Shown here one piece after another: positions 23,170-31,395 of a DNA stretch of 32,016 bases (position 1 is the first letter of the stretch; every line of letters starts with the position of its first letter). The stretch comes from Marinobacterium profundum. GTDB taxonomy: Bacteria; Pseudomonadota; Gammaproteobacteria; Pseudomonadales; Balneatricaceae. The translations under genes and the position numbers were made by a program. Location of the stretch: positions 1-32,016 of the forward strand of contig NZ_BCNS01000137.1 in the NCBI RefSeq assembly GCF_001528745.1. Reading direction: 5' to 3'. The notes beneath the pieces were generated by a model. The model had not been told where the DNA came from. It was given only the letters and a program-made list of their open reading frames with translations, and did not search any database.

Positions 23170-24645
23170 ATGCCAAACAATTATTTCAACACCCTGCCCC
23201 TGCGTGAGCAGCTCGAGCAACTGGCCAAGTGCCGTTTCATGGACATTTCCGAGTTTTCAGACGGCGTTTCCGCTCTGAAAGGCAAGAAAATGGTCATCAT
23301 CGGTTGTGGCGCCCAGGGCCTGAACCAGGGTCTGAACCTGCGCGACAGCGGCCTGGATGTTTCCTACGCCCTGCGTCAGGCAGCCATCACCGAGAAGCGC
23401 CAGTCCTGGAAAAACGCTTCCGAGAACGGCTTCACCGTCGGCACATACGAAGAGCTGGTTCCTACCGCTGATATCGTCCTGAACCTGACGCCTGACAAGC
23501 AGCACACGTCCGTAGTGACCGCTGTTATGCCGCTGATGAAACAGGGTGCCTGCCTGTCCTACTCTCACGGTTTCAACATCGTTGAAGAAGGCATGAAGGT
23601 ACGTGAAGACCTGACCGTCATCATGGTTGCACCCAAGTGCCCGGGTTCTGAAGTTCGCGCTGAATACGTGCGTGGCTTCGGTGTGCCAACGCTGATCGCC
23701 GTTCACGAAGACAACGATCCCAAGGGTGAAGGCCTGGCCCTGGCCAAGGCATACGCCGTTGGCACCGGCGGCCACAAGGCCGGCGTGCTGATGTCGTCTT
23801 TCATCGCCGAAGTTAAATCCGACCTGATGGGCGAGCAGACTATCCTCTGCGGCATGCTGCAGACCGGCTCCCTGCTGTGCTTCGACAAGATGATCGAAGA
23901 AGGTGTTGACGCAGGTTACGCCTCCAAGCTGATCCAGTTCGGCTGGGAAACAGTGACCGAAGCCCTGAAATACGGCGGCGTGACCAACATGCTGGACCGC
24001 CTGTCCAACCCGGCCAAGATCAAGGCGTTTGATCTGTCCGAAGAGCTGAAAGTCATCATGCGTCCGCTGTACAACAAGCACCAGGACGACATCATCGACG
24101 GCACCTTCTCCCGCACCATGATGGAAGACTGGGCGAACGATGACAAAAACCTGCTGGGATGGCGCGCTGAAACCGCCGAAACAGCGTTTGAGAAGACTCC
24201 GGCCGGCGATGTTGAAATCTCCGAGCAGGAATACTTCGACCACGGCATCCTGATGGTTGCCATGGTTAAGGCGGGCGTTGAGCTGGCCTTCGAAACCATG
24301 ACTGCTGCTGGCATCGTTGCCGACTCCGCTTACTACGAGTCGCTGCATGAAACCCCGCTGATCGCCAACACAATCGCGCGCAAGAAATTGTACGAGATGA
24401 ACGCAACGATCTCCGATACCGCCGAGTACGGTTGCTACCTGTACAACCACGCTTGCCTGCCGCTGCTGGCCGACTTCATGAAGGGCATCAAGACCGACGT
24501 TATCGGTCGCGGTCTGCCGGTTGACGACAACGGTGTCGACAACGCCCGTCTGATCGAAGTCAACACAGCCCTGCGCAGCCACCCGGTTGAAGCTATAGGC
24601 GCTGTACTGCGCGGCCACATGGCCGACATGAAGAAGATTGTATAA
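23170..24645 (+). CDS. ilvC: Ketol-acid reductoisomerase IlvC, class II (long form)
   Basis: 491 aa, the length of E. coli IlvC; class I enzymes are ~330-340 aa. It converts 2-acetolactate and 2-aceto-2-hydroxybutyrate to dihydroxy acids with NADPH and Mg in valine and isoleucine synthesis. The N terminus ([20 protein letters not shown]) and nucleotide site [19 protein letters not shown] (about 43-61) match the enteric enzyme. [16 protein letters not shown] carries metal-binding Asp and Glu. Two knotted C-terminal domains follow ([38 protein letters not shown]). It is controlled by divergent IlvY. A strong terminator follows. Confidence 0.97.
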   Translation: MPNNYFNTLPLREQLEQLAKCRFMDISEFSDGVSALKGKKMVIIGCGAQGLNQGLNLRDSGLDVSYALRQAAITEKRQSWKNASENGFTVGTYEELVPTADIVLNLTPDKQHTSVVTAVMPLMKQGACLSYSHGFNIVEEGMKVREDLTVIMVAPKCPGSEVRAEYVRGFGVPTLIAVHEDNDPKGEGLALAKAYAVGTGGHKAGVLMSSFIAEVKSDLMGEQTILCGMLQTGSLLCFDKMIEEGVDAGYASKLIQFGWETVTEALKYGGVTNMLDRLSNPAKIKAFDLSEELKVIMRPLYNKHQDDIIDGTFSRTMMEDWANDDKNLLGWRAETAETAFEKTPAGDVEISEQEYFDHGILMVAMVKAGVELAFETMTAAGIVADSAYYESLHETPLIANTIARKKLYEMNATISDTAEYGCYLYNHACLPLLADFMKGIKTDVIGRGLPVDDNGVDNARLIEVNTALRSHPVEAIGAVLRGHMADMKKIV

Positions 24646-24660
24646 GTCTTCTTGAGTGAG

Positions 24661-24688
24661 CGATGCCTGCGGTACTGTGCAGGCATCG
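24661..24688. other. Perfect 10-bp stem-loop between ilvC stop and its terminator
   Basis: CGATGCCTGC and GCAGGCATCG flank an 8-nt loop. It has no T run, so it may stabilise the mRNA 3' end rather than terminate. Confidence 0.5.
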
Positions 24689-24694
24689 CGCACT

Positions 24695-24728
24695 AAAAAA
24701 GCCGGGACTTGTGTCCCGGCTTTTTTTT
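24695..24728 (+). terminator. Rho-independent terminator of ilvC
   Basis: Stem AAAAAAGCCGGGAC/GTCCCGGCTTTTTT with loop TTGT, ending in eight T. The A tract on the left arm makes it potentially bidirectional. Confidence 0.92.
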
Positions 24729-24794
24729 GAACGCAACTTTTCCAAAACGCCTGTTAAAGGTGCCTGAGCAACAACCCTGGCTGGATTCCCTCCC

Positions 24795-26237
24795 ATGACT
24801 ACTCGCCGCCCTATTCACCTGGAAGCGCTAACGATTCAGTTTGATGAGCGTTTTCAGCTAAACAATATCAACTGGCAAATTGAGCCCGAGCAGCACTGGG
24901 TCATCACCGGCACCAATGGCGCCGGCAAATCCGCCCTGGCTGCCGTGCTGGCAGGTGCCGGTGAGCGGGTCTCGGGCAGCCTTAGCGGCCTGCCTGCACG
25001 GGTCGGTGTAGTGTCCTTTGAGGCCCAGGCCGAGCTGATCGAAGCCGAACGCAAAAAGGATGACGCCGATATTCTCGATGTCATCTCCGAAGGCACCCCG
25101 GTGCATGAAATGCTGTTCAAGGACTGCGCAGACCCCGCGACCGCCCGCGATCTGGTGGCCCGATTCAAGCTGGAATACCTGCTGGATCGCGCCTTCAGAA
25201 AGCTCTCCACCGGGGAGTCGCGCAAGGTGATGCTCATTCGGGCGCTGTCCAGCAACCCCGAACTGCTGGTGCTGGACGAACCCTTCGATGGCCTGGATGT
25301 CGACACCCTGTCGATGCTGCAAGCCTATCTGGCCACGCTGATCGAAACCGTGCCCATGGTGCTGGTACTGAACCGCTTTGATGAATTCCCCGACTTCATC
25401 ACCGATATCGCCTACGTCAACCAGGGCGAGCTGCAGCTACAGGTGAAGCGCGATGATCCCAAGGCCTATGCCGAGCTCTATCAGCTGCTGCACCTCAAGA
25501 CCACCCAGCTGGCGGTGCCGCCCGCAGACCCTGAAACCGCCATCCCGGCGCTGGACCCAGCTCAGCCGCTGGTGCATCTCAATGGCGTGAGCATCAAGTA
25601 CGATGACAAGGCGCTGTTCAGCGACCTGGACTGGACCATCAACCCCAACCAGCACTGGCAGCTGAGCGGCCCCAACGGCAGCGGCAAAACCGGGCTGCTG
25701 TCGCTGATTACCGGCGACCATCCGCAGTGCTACGTCAACGATATCTTTGTGTTCGGTTTCAAGCGCGGCAGCGGCGAGAGCATCTGGCAGATCAAGCAGT
25801 TCATCGGCTATGTCTCCAGTGCGCTGCAGTGGGAATACCGGGTGGGCACCAGCCTGCGCAATGTCATCATCTCCGGTTTTTACGACAGCATCGGCCTGTA
25901 CAGCAAGTACAGCGACCGTCAGCGCCAGATTGCCGATCAGTGGCTCGCGCTGCTGGGCATGAGCCATCGCGCCGATCAGCCTTTCAACAAGCTGTCCTAC
26001 GGTGATCAGCGCCTGCTGCTGATCGCCCGCGCCATGGTGAAGCACCCGCCGCTGCTGATTCTGGATGAGCCCTGCCTGGGGCTGGATGACATGAACCGCC
26101 AGCTGGTGCTGGCACTGATCGAGAAGATCTGCGCCGGCACCGAGACTGCGGTGATCTACGTGAACCACCATCCGGAAGATCGGATAGAGGGGATCGAAAA
26201 CTACCTGGCGCTGAACGCGCCCACACCAACTCAATAA
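24795..26237 (+). CDS. modF: ModF-type tandem ABC ATPase
   Basis: 480 aa with two ABC ATPase domains in one chain and no membrane segment. The first domain has Walker A GTNGAGKSA (39-47), signature LSTGESRK and Walker B LLVLDEPFDGLD. The second has Walker A GPNGSGKTG (about 292), LSYGDQRLLLI and LLILDEPCLGLD. Segments such as LSLITGDHPQCYVNDI and IWQIKQFIGYVSSALQWEYRVGTSLRNVIISGFYDSIG follow E. coli ModF closely. E. coli modF lies beside the molybdate operon; its exact role is unsettled. Here there is no molybdate transporter nearby. The gene stands alone after the ilvC terminator and lacks an obvious ribosome-binding site. Confidence 0.88.
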   Translation: MTTRRPIHLEALTIQFDERFQLNNINWQIEPEQHWVITGTNGAGKSALAAVLAGAGERVSGSLSGLPARVGVVSFEAQAELIEAERKKDDADILDVISEGTPVHEMLFKDCADPATARDLVARFKLEYLLDRAFRKLSTGESRKVMLIRALSSNPELLVLDEPFDGLDVDTLSMLQAYLATLIETVPMVLVLNRFDEFPDFITDIAYVNQGELQLQVKRDDPKAYAELYQLLHLKTTQLAVPPADPETAIPALDPAQPLVHLNGVSIKYDDKALFSDLDWTINPNQHWQLSGPNGSGKTGLLSLITGDHPQCYVNDIFVFGFKRGSGESIWQIKQFIGYVSSALQWEYRVGTSLRNVIISGFYDSIGLYSKYSDRQRQIADQWLALLGMSHRADQPFNKLSYGDQRLLLIARAMVKHPPLLILDEPCLGLDDMNRQLVLALIEKICAGTETAVIYVNHHPEDRIEGIENYLALNAPTPTQ

Positions 26238-26298
26238 GACCAAAGCGCCCGGGCCTGTCAGGGGCCCGTGTACGCTTGCTCAATCCAGCTATCAGCTA

Positions 26299-27540
26299 TC
26301 AACGGCGACGACGATCCGGCTTCTTGCCCAGCGCACGCTCCCGCGCACGTTTATTCTGGGTGCCCCTGCTGACGCTGCGGGTATTGCGCACCTCTTTCGT
26401 CGGGTCCGGTTCATAGCCTGGCAACCATTGCTGCATCAAGCGCTCGTCGAGGATGACTTCTATCTGTTCCAGCAGGTAGTTTTCCGCCGGGCTCAGCAAC
26501 GATATTGCCATGCCGGAGCCGCCCGCACGGCCGGTACGCCCGATACGGTGGATATAGTCCTCGGCGTTGTAGGGCAACTCATGGTTGATCACATACTGCA
26601 GCTGATCGATGTCCAGCCCGCGTGCCGCCACGTCAGTGGCCACCAGCACCCGGGTATCCCCCGCCCTGAAGGCCTCCAGCGCCCGCTCCCGCGCACCCTG
26701 GGATTTGTCGCCGTGGATCGACTGGGTTTTTAGACCGTCCTTGCACATCTCGCTGGCGAGTTCATCCGCGCCCTGCTTGGTGCGGGTAAATACCAGCACC
26801 TGATGCCAGTTCTTGCTGCCGATCAGATAGGAGATCAGCTCGCGCTTGCGATCGGCATCCACCGCGTACACCATCTGCTCAACCCTGCGAGCGACAGTGT
26901 TGCGGGCGTCCACCTCAATCAGGGTGGGATCCTTCAGCAGGCTTTTGCTGAGTGCAAAAATCTCAGGCCCAAAGGTGGCGGAGAACAGCAGCGTCTGCCG
27001 CGCAGCCGGGATGGGTTTGATAATACGGCGCACTTCGTCGATAAAGCCCATATCCAGCATGCGATCCGCCTCATCGAACACAAGATGGCGCACCTGACTC
27101 AGATCCGCCGCCCCGCGACCAATCAGATCCAGCAGACGCCCGGGCGTTGCCACCAGAATATCCACGCCACTGGCGAGTGCCGCCATCTGGGTGTTAACAC
27201 TGGCACCGCCGTACACCAGCGCCGTCTGCAGCGCACTCTGGCTGCCGTAGGCCACAAAGCTCTTGTACACCTGCTGGGCCAACTCCCGTGTAGGCGTCAG
27301 CACCAGCGCCCGAATAGCGCGCTTGGGCGACGCGAATACGGGCGCCTCACTCAGCAGTTGCAGGATCGGCAGCGCAAAGGCGGCGGTTTTGCCGGTACCG
27401 GTCTGGGCGCCGGCCATCAGGTCTTGTCCTGCAAGAATGGCCGGGATGGTGGCAACCTGGATCGGCGTGGGTTCGGTGTAGCCCTGTTCGGTAACGGTAT
27501 CAATCAGTGACTGATTAAGACCGGTGGTGGAAAATCCCAT
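26299..27540 (-). CDS. rhlE: DEAD-box RNA helicase, RhlE-type
   Basis: 413 aa from the ATG at 27540. The frame is open further upstream, but that region is repetitive and not family-like. All helicase motifs are present in order: Q motif GYTEPTPIQ, AQTGTGKT (45-52), PTRELAQQ, VFDEADRMLDMGF, SAT, VFTRTKQGADEL, VLVATDVAARGLD and HRIGRTGR. The C-terminal tail is short and basic (NKRARERALGKKPDRRRR). RhlE-type helicases act in ribosome assembly and RNA turnover. It converges on modF with 61 bp between stops. The start has only a poor ribosome-binding site. Confidence 0.93.
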   Translation of the reverse strand: MGFSTTGLNQSLIDTVTEQGYTEPTPIQVATIPAILAGQDLMAGAQTGTGKTAAFALPILQLLSEAPVFASPKRAIRALVLTPTRELAQQVYKSFVAYGSQSALQTALVYGGASVNTQMAALASGVDILVATPGRLLDLIGRGAADLSQVRHLVFDEADRMLDMGFIDEVRRIIKPIPAARQTLLFSATFGPEIFALSKSLLKDPTLIEVDARNTVARRVEQMVYAVDADRKRELISYLIGSKNWHQVLVFTRTKQGADELASEMCKDGLKTQSIHGDKSQGARERALEAFRAGDTRVLVATDVAARGLDIDQLQYVINHELPYNAEDYIHRIGRTGRAGGSGMAISLLSPAENYLLEQIEVILDERLMQQWLPGYEPDPTKEVRNTRSVSRGTQNKRARERALGKKPDRRRR

Positions 27541-27862
27541 GGCGTTGTCTGGCTCTGCTGGTCGGGGTGGTGGGCGGGTATTATACCTGTTGTTGTGGGG
27601 CGATCTGGTGTCTTGGTGGTCTAATTTAACGCGAGCGGTTTGATATCCAATTGCAGGCTGGGCAAAGCGGAGCCTGCCCGTCGAGCACCGACTTTCGTAG
27701 GGTGCCAATGAGCCTGCGAATTGCACCGTGCGGCGGTAGGGTTCTGCCTAATCGTTGAATGTCGCCAGGCTGTGCGAAAGCAAGGTCGGAGGTATATATA
27801 GCAACCGGTGCAGGCGGACGCTTCATCGATTCTTGATGGTCCATGTAACACCTTCTTGGCGT

Positions 27863-28075
27863 GTCACTTTCTTTGCTCGCGCGAAAGAAAGTAACCAAAG
27901 AAAGCGCGCCCCAATGAAGCCTTTTCGCTGCGCTCCGACGCCATTGTGCGGGCGCCGCTAACGCACATCCATGTGCTAATCGGCATCGATACAGTCCCTG
28001 TATCGACCTTTCGGCCTGATCGCACAATGACTCCAGTGCTCGCTGGCTTCATAAGGGGGAACGAAGCCGTTCTGG
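27863..28075 (+). repeat. Structured dispersed repeat, copy C (complete)
   Basis: Hairpin II is GCACAT/ATGTGC (27963-27976). Hairpin III is TCGATACAG/CTGTATCGA (27986-28006). Inner arms are CATTGTGC (27942-27949) and GCACAATG (28022-28029). All are perfect and all differ from copies A and B with compensating changes. Confidence 0.85.
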
Positions 28076-28109
28076 CGTATTGGCGTATTGGCGTATTGGC
28101 GTATTGGCG
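28073..28109. repeat. 8-bp microsatellite TGGCGTAT, 4.6 units
   Basis: Four exact TGGCGTAT units at 28073-28104, then TGGCG. The equivalent place after copy D (about 28613) has roughly one unit. Confidence 0.9.
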
Positions 28110-28353
28110 GTGCGAGATTAACGGCTGCAATTTGATATTCGAATGTAGGATGGGCAAAGCAGAGCTTGCCCATCGGGAACTGGCTTTTGTAGGATGCCAA
28201 TGAGCCTGCGAATTGCATCATGCGGCGGTAGGGTTCTGCCTAATCGTTGTATGTCGCCAGGCTGTGCAGAAGCAAGGTGGGAGCATATATAGCAACCTGT
28301 GTAGGCGGACGCTTCGTCGATCCTTGATGGTCCATGTAACGCCTTCTTGGCGT

Positions 28354-28613
28354 GTCACTTTCTTTGCTCGCGCGAAAGAAAGTAACCAAAGAAAGCGCCC
28401 CAATGAAGCCTTTCGCTGCGCTCTGAGATCATTCAACGGGCTCCGCTGACGGTACATCCATGTACCTCATCGGAGGCGCAACAGTCCCTGTTGCACCCCT
28501 TCGGGCCGGATCGTCGAATGACCTCAGTGCTCGCCGGCATATGGCCATGGATGGCCAGTAGCCAGAAAATGCAGGAGCAATTTTCTGCTCATAAGGGGGA
28601 TTGGAGCCGTTCT
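28354..28613 (+). repeat. Structured dispersed repeat, copy D (with internal insertion)
   Basis: Hairpin II is GGTACAT/ATGTACC. Hairpin III is GCAACAG-TCC-CTGTTGC. Near the 3' end about 50 bp are inserted between CGCCGGC and CATAAGGGGGA. The insert holds two hairpins of its own: GGCCAT/ATGGCC (28543-28556) and CAGAAAAT/ATTTTCTG (28563-28587). Confidence 0.85.
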
Positions 28614-28761
28614 TGCGTATTGGCGGTGCCGGGTTAACGGTTGCGATTTGATATTCGAATGTAAGATGGTCAAAGCGGAACCTAACTATCGGGCACTGGA
28701 TTTTTGTAGAGTGCCAATGAGTTTGCGAATTGCACCATGCAGCGGTGCAGCTGCTCTATAG

Positions 28762-28792
28762 CCTCGCACCTCGCACCTCGCACCTCGCACCT
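28762..28792. repeat. Short heptanucleotide array CCTCGCA
   Basis: Four exact CCTCGCA units at 28762-28789, then CCT. Same family as 21897-22031. Confidence 0.85.
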
Positions 28793-29175
28793 GCGATTTT
28801 CTCCTTCCAACTTGATCCTGTTTTAGGCATTATTCGGTGAGCACCGACGGAGTACTGGTGCAATGCTTTGATCGTCAAAAGTAATCGTCAGCTAAGCAAC
28901 GGAAGCCAGGCTGGGTGAAATCCCTCCCCCCATTCCCCTGCTTTACTGGCCCTGCCTGCGCAGCATCGCAAGACGGCATTCAGTCTTCGAGCGGGCGGTA
29001 GCGTGGTTTTTAGGTTCGTTCGGCAGAGTTGGCAAAAAGAGTTGGCTGTATCAATATGATCTGAACAGCTCACTCTACTTGGCATTGCGCCTGATTTTGA
29101 CGAGAATCCATCAGGAAATACAGGCCACAGGAAAAACGGCCTTCAAGGATAGAATACAATTCTACAGGAAGAAAC
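28793..29175. other. Gene-free stretch, no identifiable feature
   Basis: 383 bp between the repeat block and the small membrane protein. Short ORFs exist on both strands but lack start context or recognisable content. I see nothing else in it. Confidence 0.5.
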
Positions 29176-29643
29176 ATGGAACCCTTAAGCCTCAGAGTAA
29201 AATTCAAGGATGCATTGAAGATTGCCATCAAAAATACTTGGTTACCATTTCTATTAGGGATTGGGCTGGCTGCTTATAGAGGAAGCATCAATTCAGACAG
29301 CATTGCGCTCGTATCTCTACTGCTGACTGGAATACTAGCTATTGTAGCTTTACTTCTATGCTCTATACCCTGTCTAGAATTAACTAGAGCTGGTATTAAC
29401 TTCAAAAACTGGCGAGGTAGAGATGAGTTCTGCGGTTGGAGTAACGATCTAACCTTGGTGCGAACAAAACAGGGAGGCTATCTAGCCTATTTGTTAAAAA
29501 ACTCACATCAAAATAAAACTTATAAAGTTCCAAGCGTTTTATTCACATACCCCGAAGTTCATAATTTTATAAATACGTATGCGCCAAGATCTCATGTTTT
29601 CAGGGGCCATCTTAGTGACTCCTCCGGTCCTTACTTGCAATGA
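29176..29643 (+). CDS. Hypothetical small membrane protein
   Basis: 155 aa, not recognised. CAGGAAG lies upstream of the ATG. Residues ~20-37 (NTWLPFLLGIGLAAYRG) and ~42-67 (SIALVSLLLTGILAIVALLLCSIPCL) are hydrophobic and could form a two-helix hairpin. The remaining ~85 residues are soluble and mixed, including NFKNWRGRDEFCGWSNDLTLVRTKQGGYLAYLLKNS. That layout, two helices then a compact beta-rich domain, resembles bacterial PH-like membrane proteins, but this is only a resemblance. AT content and codon use (many ATA, TTA, AAA) differ sharply from the iol and cob genes, suggesting acquired DNA. The VOC gene starts 28 bp downstream. Confidence 0.55.
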   Translation: MEPLSLRVKFKDALKIAIKNTWLPFLLGIGLAAYRGSINSDSIALVSLLLTGILAIVALLLCSIPCLELTRAGINFKNWRGRDEFCGWSNDLTLVRTKQGGYLAYLLKNSHQNKTYKVPSVLFTYPEVHNFINTYAPRSHVFRGHLSDSSGPYLQ

Positions 29644-29671
29644 GTATCAACACCCGTAAAGGAAGTCAATA

Positions 29672-30052
29672 ATGTTCACAGTAAAAGCAACCCAGCACGT
29701 TTTGGCGGTCAATGATCTTGAGAAGAGCGAGAGCTATTTTCTCGACAAGCTTGGATTTTCGGTTCGGTTCCGGGTGGGTGGCTGGTCGTTCCTTAGTCTG
29801 TGCAGCTTCCATGTGATGCTGGGACACTGCCCCGACGAGGTACCGGCCCGCGATACGCATAACCATTCGTACTTCGCCTATGTGAATTGCGACGGCATTG
29901 ATGAGCTCTACAGTGACTACCAGCAGCGCGGCGCCGAGATATGCCAGGCAATATCCGACAAGCCCTGGGGTTTACGGGAGTTTGGTGTTATCACCCCAGA
30001 AGGCCACCGAATCATGTTCGGCGAAGACATTGAGCCATCAGAGAATGCATAA
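29672..30052 (+). CDS. VOC-superfamily (glyoxalase / bleomycin-resistance-like) protein
   Basis: 126 aa, one VOC domain length. The start (VKATQHVLAVNDLEKSESYFLDKLGFSVRF) is the classic first beta-alpha-beta unit. The end (GLREFGVITPEGHRIMFGEDIEPSE) has the usual PEGHRIMFGE motif with a likely metal-ligand Glu. AAGGAAG precedes the ATG. Substrate unknown. It may be co-transcribed with the small membrane protein upstream. Confidence 0.85.
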   Translation: MFTVKATQHVLAVNDLEKSESYFLDKLGFSVRFRVGGWSFLSLCSFHVMLGHCPDEVPARDTHNHSYFAYVNCDGIDELYSDYQQRGAEICQAISDKPWGLREFGVITPEGHRIMFGEDIEPSENA

Positions 30053-30177
30053 TTAGTCGACATAGCAGATTCAAAGAAGCGTGGTAGCTTTTAGCGATAA
30101 TCGCAGGCGTTATGAATCAGCATTAAATCCAGATAAGTGATGGGATGAAGTCAGTTTTATATAATTCAATCCAAAAC

Positions 30178-30297
30178 ATCAGAGCGGCCCCTTTCCCCCT
30201 TATGAAGCCAGCGAGCACTGGTGACATTGTACGATCAGGCCCAAAGGCGAACAGCAGAGACTGCTGCGCCGGCGATTAGATGCAGGATGCTCCCACT
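30178..30297 (-). repeat. Structured dispersed repeat, copy E (5' truncated)
   Basis: On the minus strand it keeps hairpin III as CAGCAG-TCT-CTGCTG (30252-30266), a remnant of hairpin II, and the conserved 3' end CATAAGGGGGA...GGCCGCTCTGATG. Hairpin I and the 5' outer arm are missing. Confidence 0.75.
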
Positions 30298-30370
30298 CTT
30301 CATCGTTACAGCATGCGTTATAAAAAATATGAAATGCAGACAGGTGGGGAGCAGATTAAAACGTCTAATA

Positions 30371-30550
30371 CATCAGAGTGGCCTCCTTCCCCCTTATGAA
30401 GCCGGCGAGCACTGGCGTCATTGTGCGACAAGGACCGCAGGGGCGAAGACAGGGACTGTCGAGCCGGCGATTAGGAACAGGATGTTCCGTTAGCGCCGCC
30501 AACATAATGGCGTCCGAGCACAGCGGAAAGGCTTCATCGGGGCGCATTCT
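30371..30550 (-). repeat. Structured dispersed repeat, copy F
   Basis: On the minus strand both outer arms (ATGAAGCC and GGCTTCAT) are kept. Hairpin II is GGAACA-TCC-TGTTCC (30474-30488). Hairpin III is GACAG-TCC-CTGTC (30448-30460). Hairpin I is not recognisable at the 5' end. Confidence 0.8.
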
Positions 30551-30665
30551 TCAAGGTAAATAAGACAACCGATATCATATTTTAAAAAAATCGCCCCCAA
30601 CATCACTATTATTGGGAGCACCCTTTCATTAAATCATCACAAGCTGACTTTAGCCCACTTCCAAT

Positions 30666-31313
30666 TTATCCCTGCTCAGCAATCTCCGCTAAAACCTGCT
30701 TGAACACTTCCGTTGGATGAGCTCCGGTCACCGCGCTCTTGCGGTTAAACACTATGGTCGGCACCGATGAAACACCCATACTGCGCCAATATTCTTCTTC
30801 CCCGGCAACTTTATCGCGGGCAGCCGGATTATCCAGCTCCGCCAATGCCTCTGCGGCATTCAGGCCTACGGATTCCAGGACTCTAGCCAGAATCTGCTTG
30901 TCGGATACATCCTGCCGGTTGCTAAAGAAGGCTTCAAACAGGCGCATTTTAAGCGCATGTTGCTTGCCCTGCTCAGCGGCATATTCCAGCAGGATATGGG
31001 CATCGCGGGTGTTAACCATTTTCATGTCGTCAAAATAGTCGAACCTGAAGCCCAGCTCGCCGGCTATCTTGGTCATGTTGGCCCGCGCCTTGATGCTCTC
31101 TTCAGGCGTGCTGCCATATTTTTTGGCGACGTGAGCACGCAGGTTTTCACCCTCGGCCGGCATGTCTGGGTTCAATTCGAACGGCTTCCATTCGATTTCA
31201 ACCCTGTCTTCCAGCCCCAGCTCAGTAATCGCCTTTTCCAGGTACTTGTAACCAATGATGCACCAGGGGCACACGACATCCGAGATGATGTCGATCTGAA
31301 TCTTGTCCGCCAT
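30666..31313 (-). CDS. DsbA-family oxidoreductase, FrnE-like
   Basis: 215 aa without a signal peptide, so cytoplasmic. The CPWC active site is at residues 15-18, in DIISDVVCPWCIIGYKYLE. The thioredoxin fold is interrupted by a helical insertion, and GVSSVPTIVFNRK near the C terminus holds the cis-Pro loop. The family (FrnE, polyketide or 2-hydroxychromene isomerase-like DsbA proteins) is often linked to redox stress. AGGA lies 6 nt before the ATG. TTTGAAC-N4-GTTCAAA palindromes lie 60-100 bp upstream, suggesting control by a TetR-type repressor, though no such gene is in the window. Confidence 0.9.
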   Translation of the reverse strand: MADKIQIDIISDVVCPWCIIGYKYLEKAITELGLEDRVEIEWKPFELNPDMPAEGENLRAHVAKKYGSTPEESIKARANMTKIAGELGFRFDYFDDMKMVNTRDAHILLEYAAEQGKQHALKMRLFEAFFSNRQDVSDKQILARVLESVGLNAAEALAELDNPAARDKVAGEEEYWRSMGVSSVPTIVFNRKSAVTGAHPTEVFKQVLAEIAEQG

Positions 31314-31372
31314 GTTAGTCCTCGCCTCTCAATTCGCGCGTCGCGCCATTCAATGCCCACATCCTAACCAGA

Positions 31373-31390
31373 TTTGAACAATCGTTCAAA
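31373..31390. promoter_or_regulatory. Palindromic operator-like site upstream of the FrnE-like gene
   Basis: TTTGAAC-AATC-GTTCAAA is a perfect 18-bp palindrome 60 bp upstream of the start codon. It has the form of a TetR-family operator. Confidence 0.6.
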
Positions 31391-31395
31391 TTGAT

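Larger units (their letters stand above)
27625..28757. repeat. Tandem ~0.5-kb repeat block (two full units and a partial third)
   Basis: Each unit starts with a GATTTGATATTC-like block. A ...GGGCAAAGCGGAGC... hairpin motif follows, then CCAATGAGCCTGCGAATTGCA, GCGGTAGGGTTCTGCC, TGGTCCATGTAAC and CTTCTTGGCGTGTCAC, then a copy of the structured repeat. Unit 1 is about 27625-28110 and unit 2 about 28111-28622. Unit 3 stops at about 28757, before the heptamer array. ORFs here differ between units in frame and length, so I call no gene. Confidence 0.75.

Noticed and set aside
27626-28457. Several 60-130-aa ORFs across the tandem repeat block
   Set aside because: They run through repeat hairpins, are not conserved in frame between units, and lack start signals.
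29079-29279. 66-aa ORF overlapping the start of the small membrane protein
   Set aside because: It overlaps in another frame and lacks a ribosome-binding site. The 29176 frame has CAGGAAG and membrane segments.
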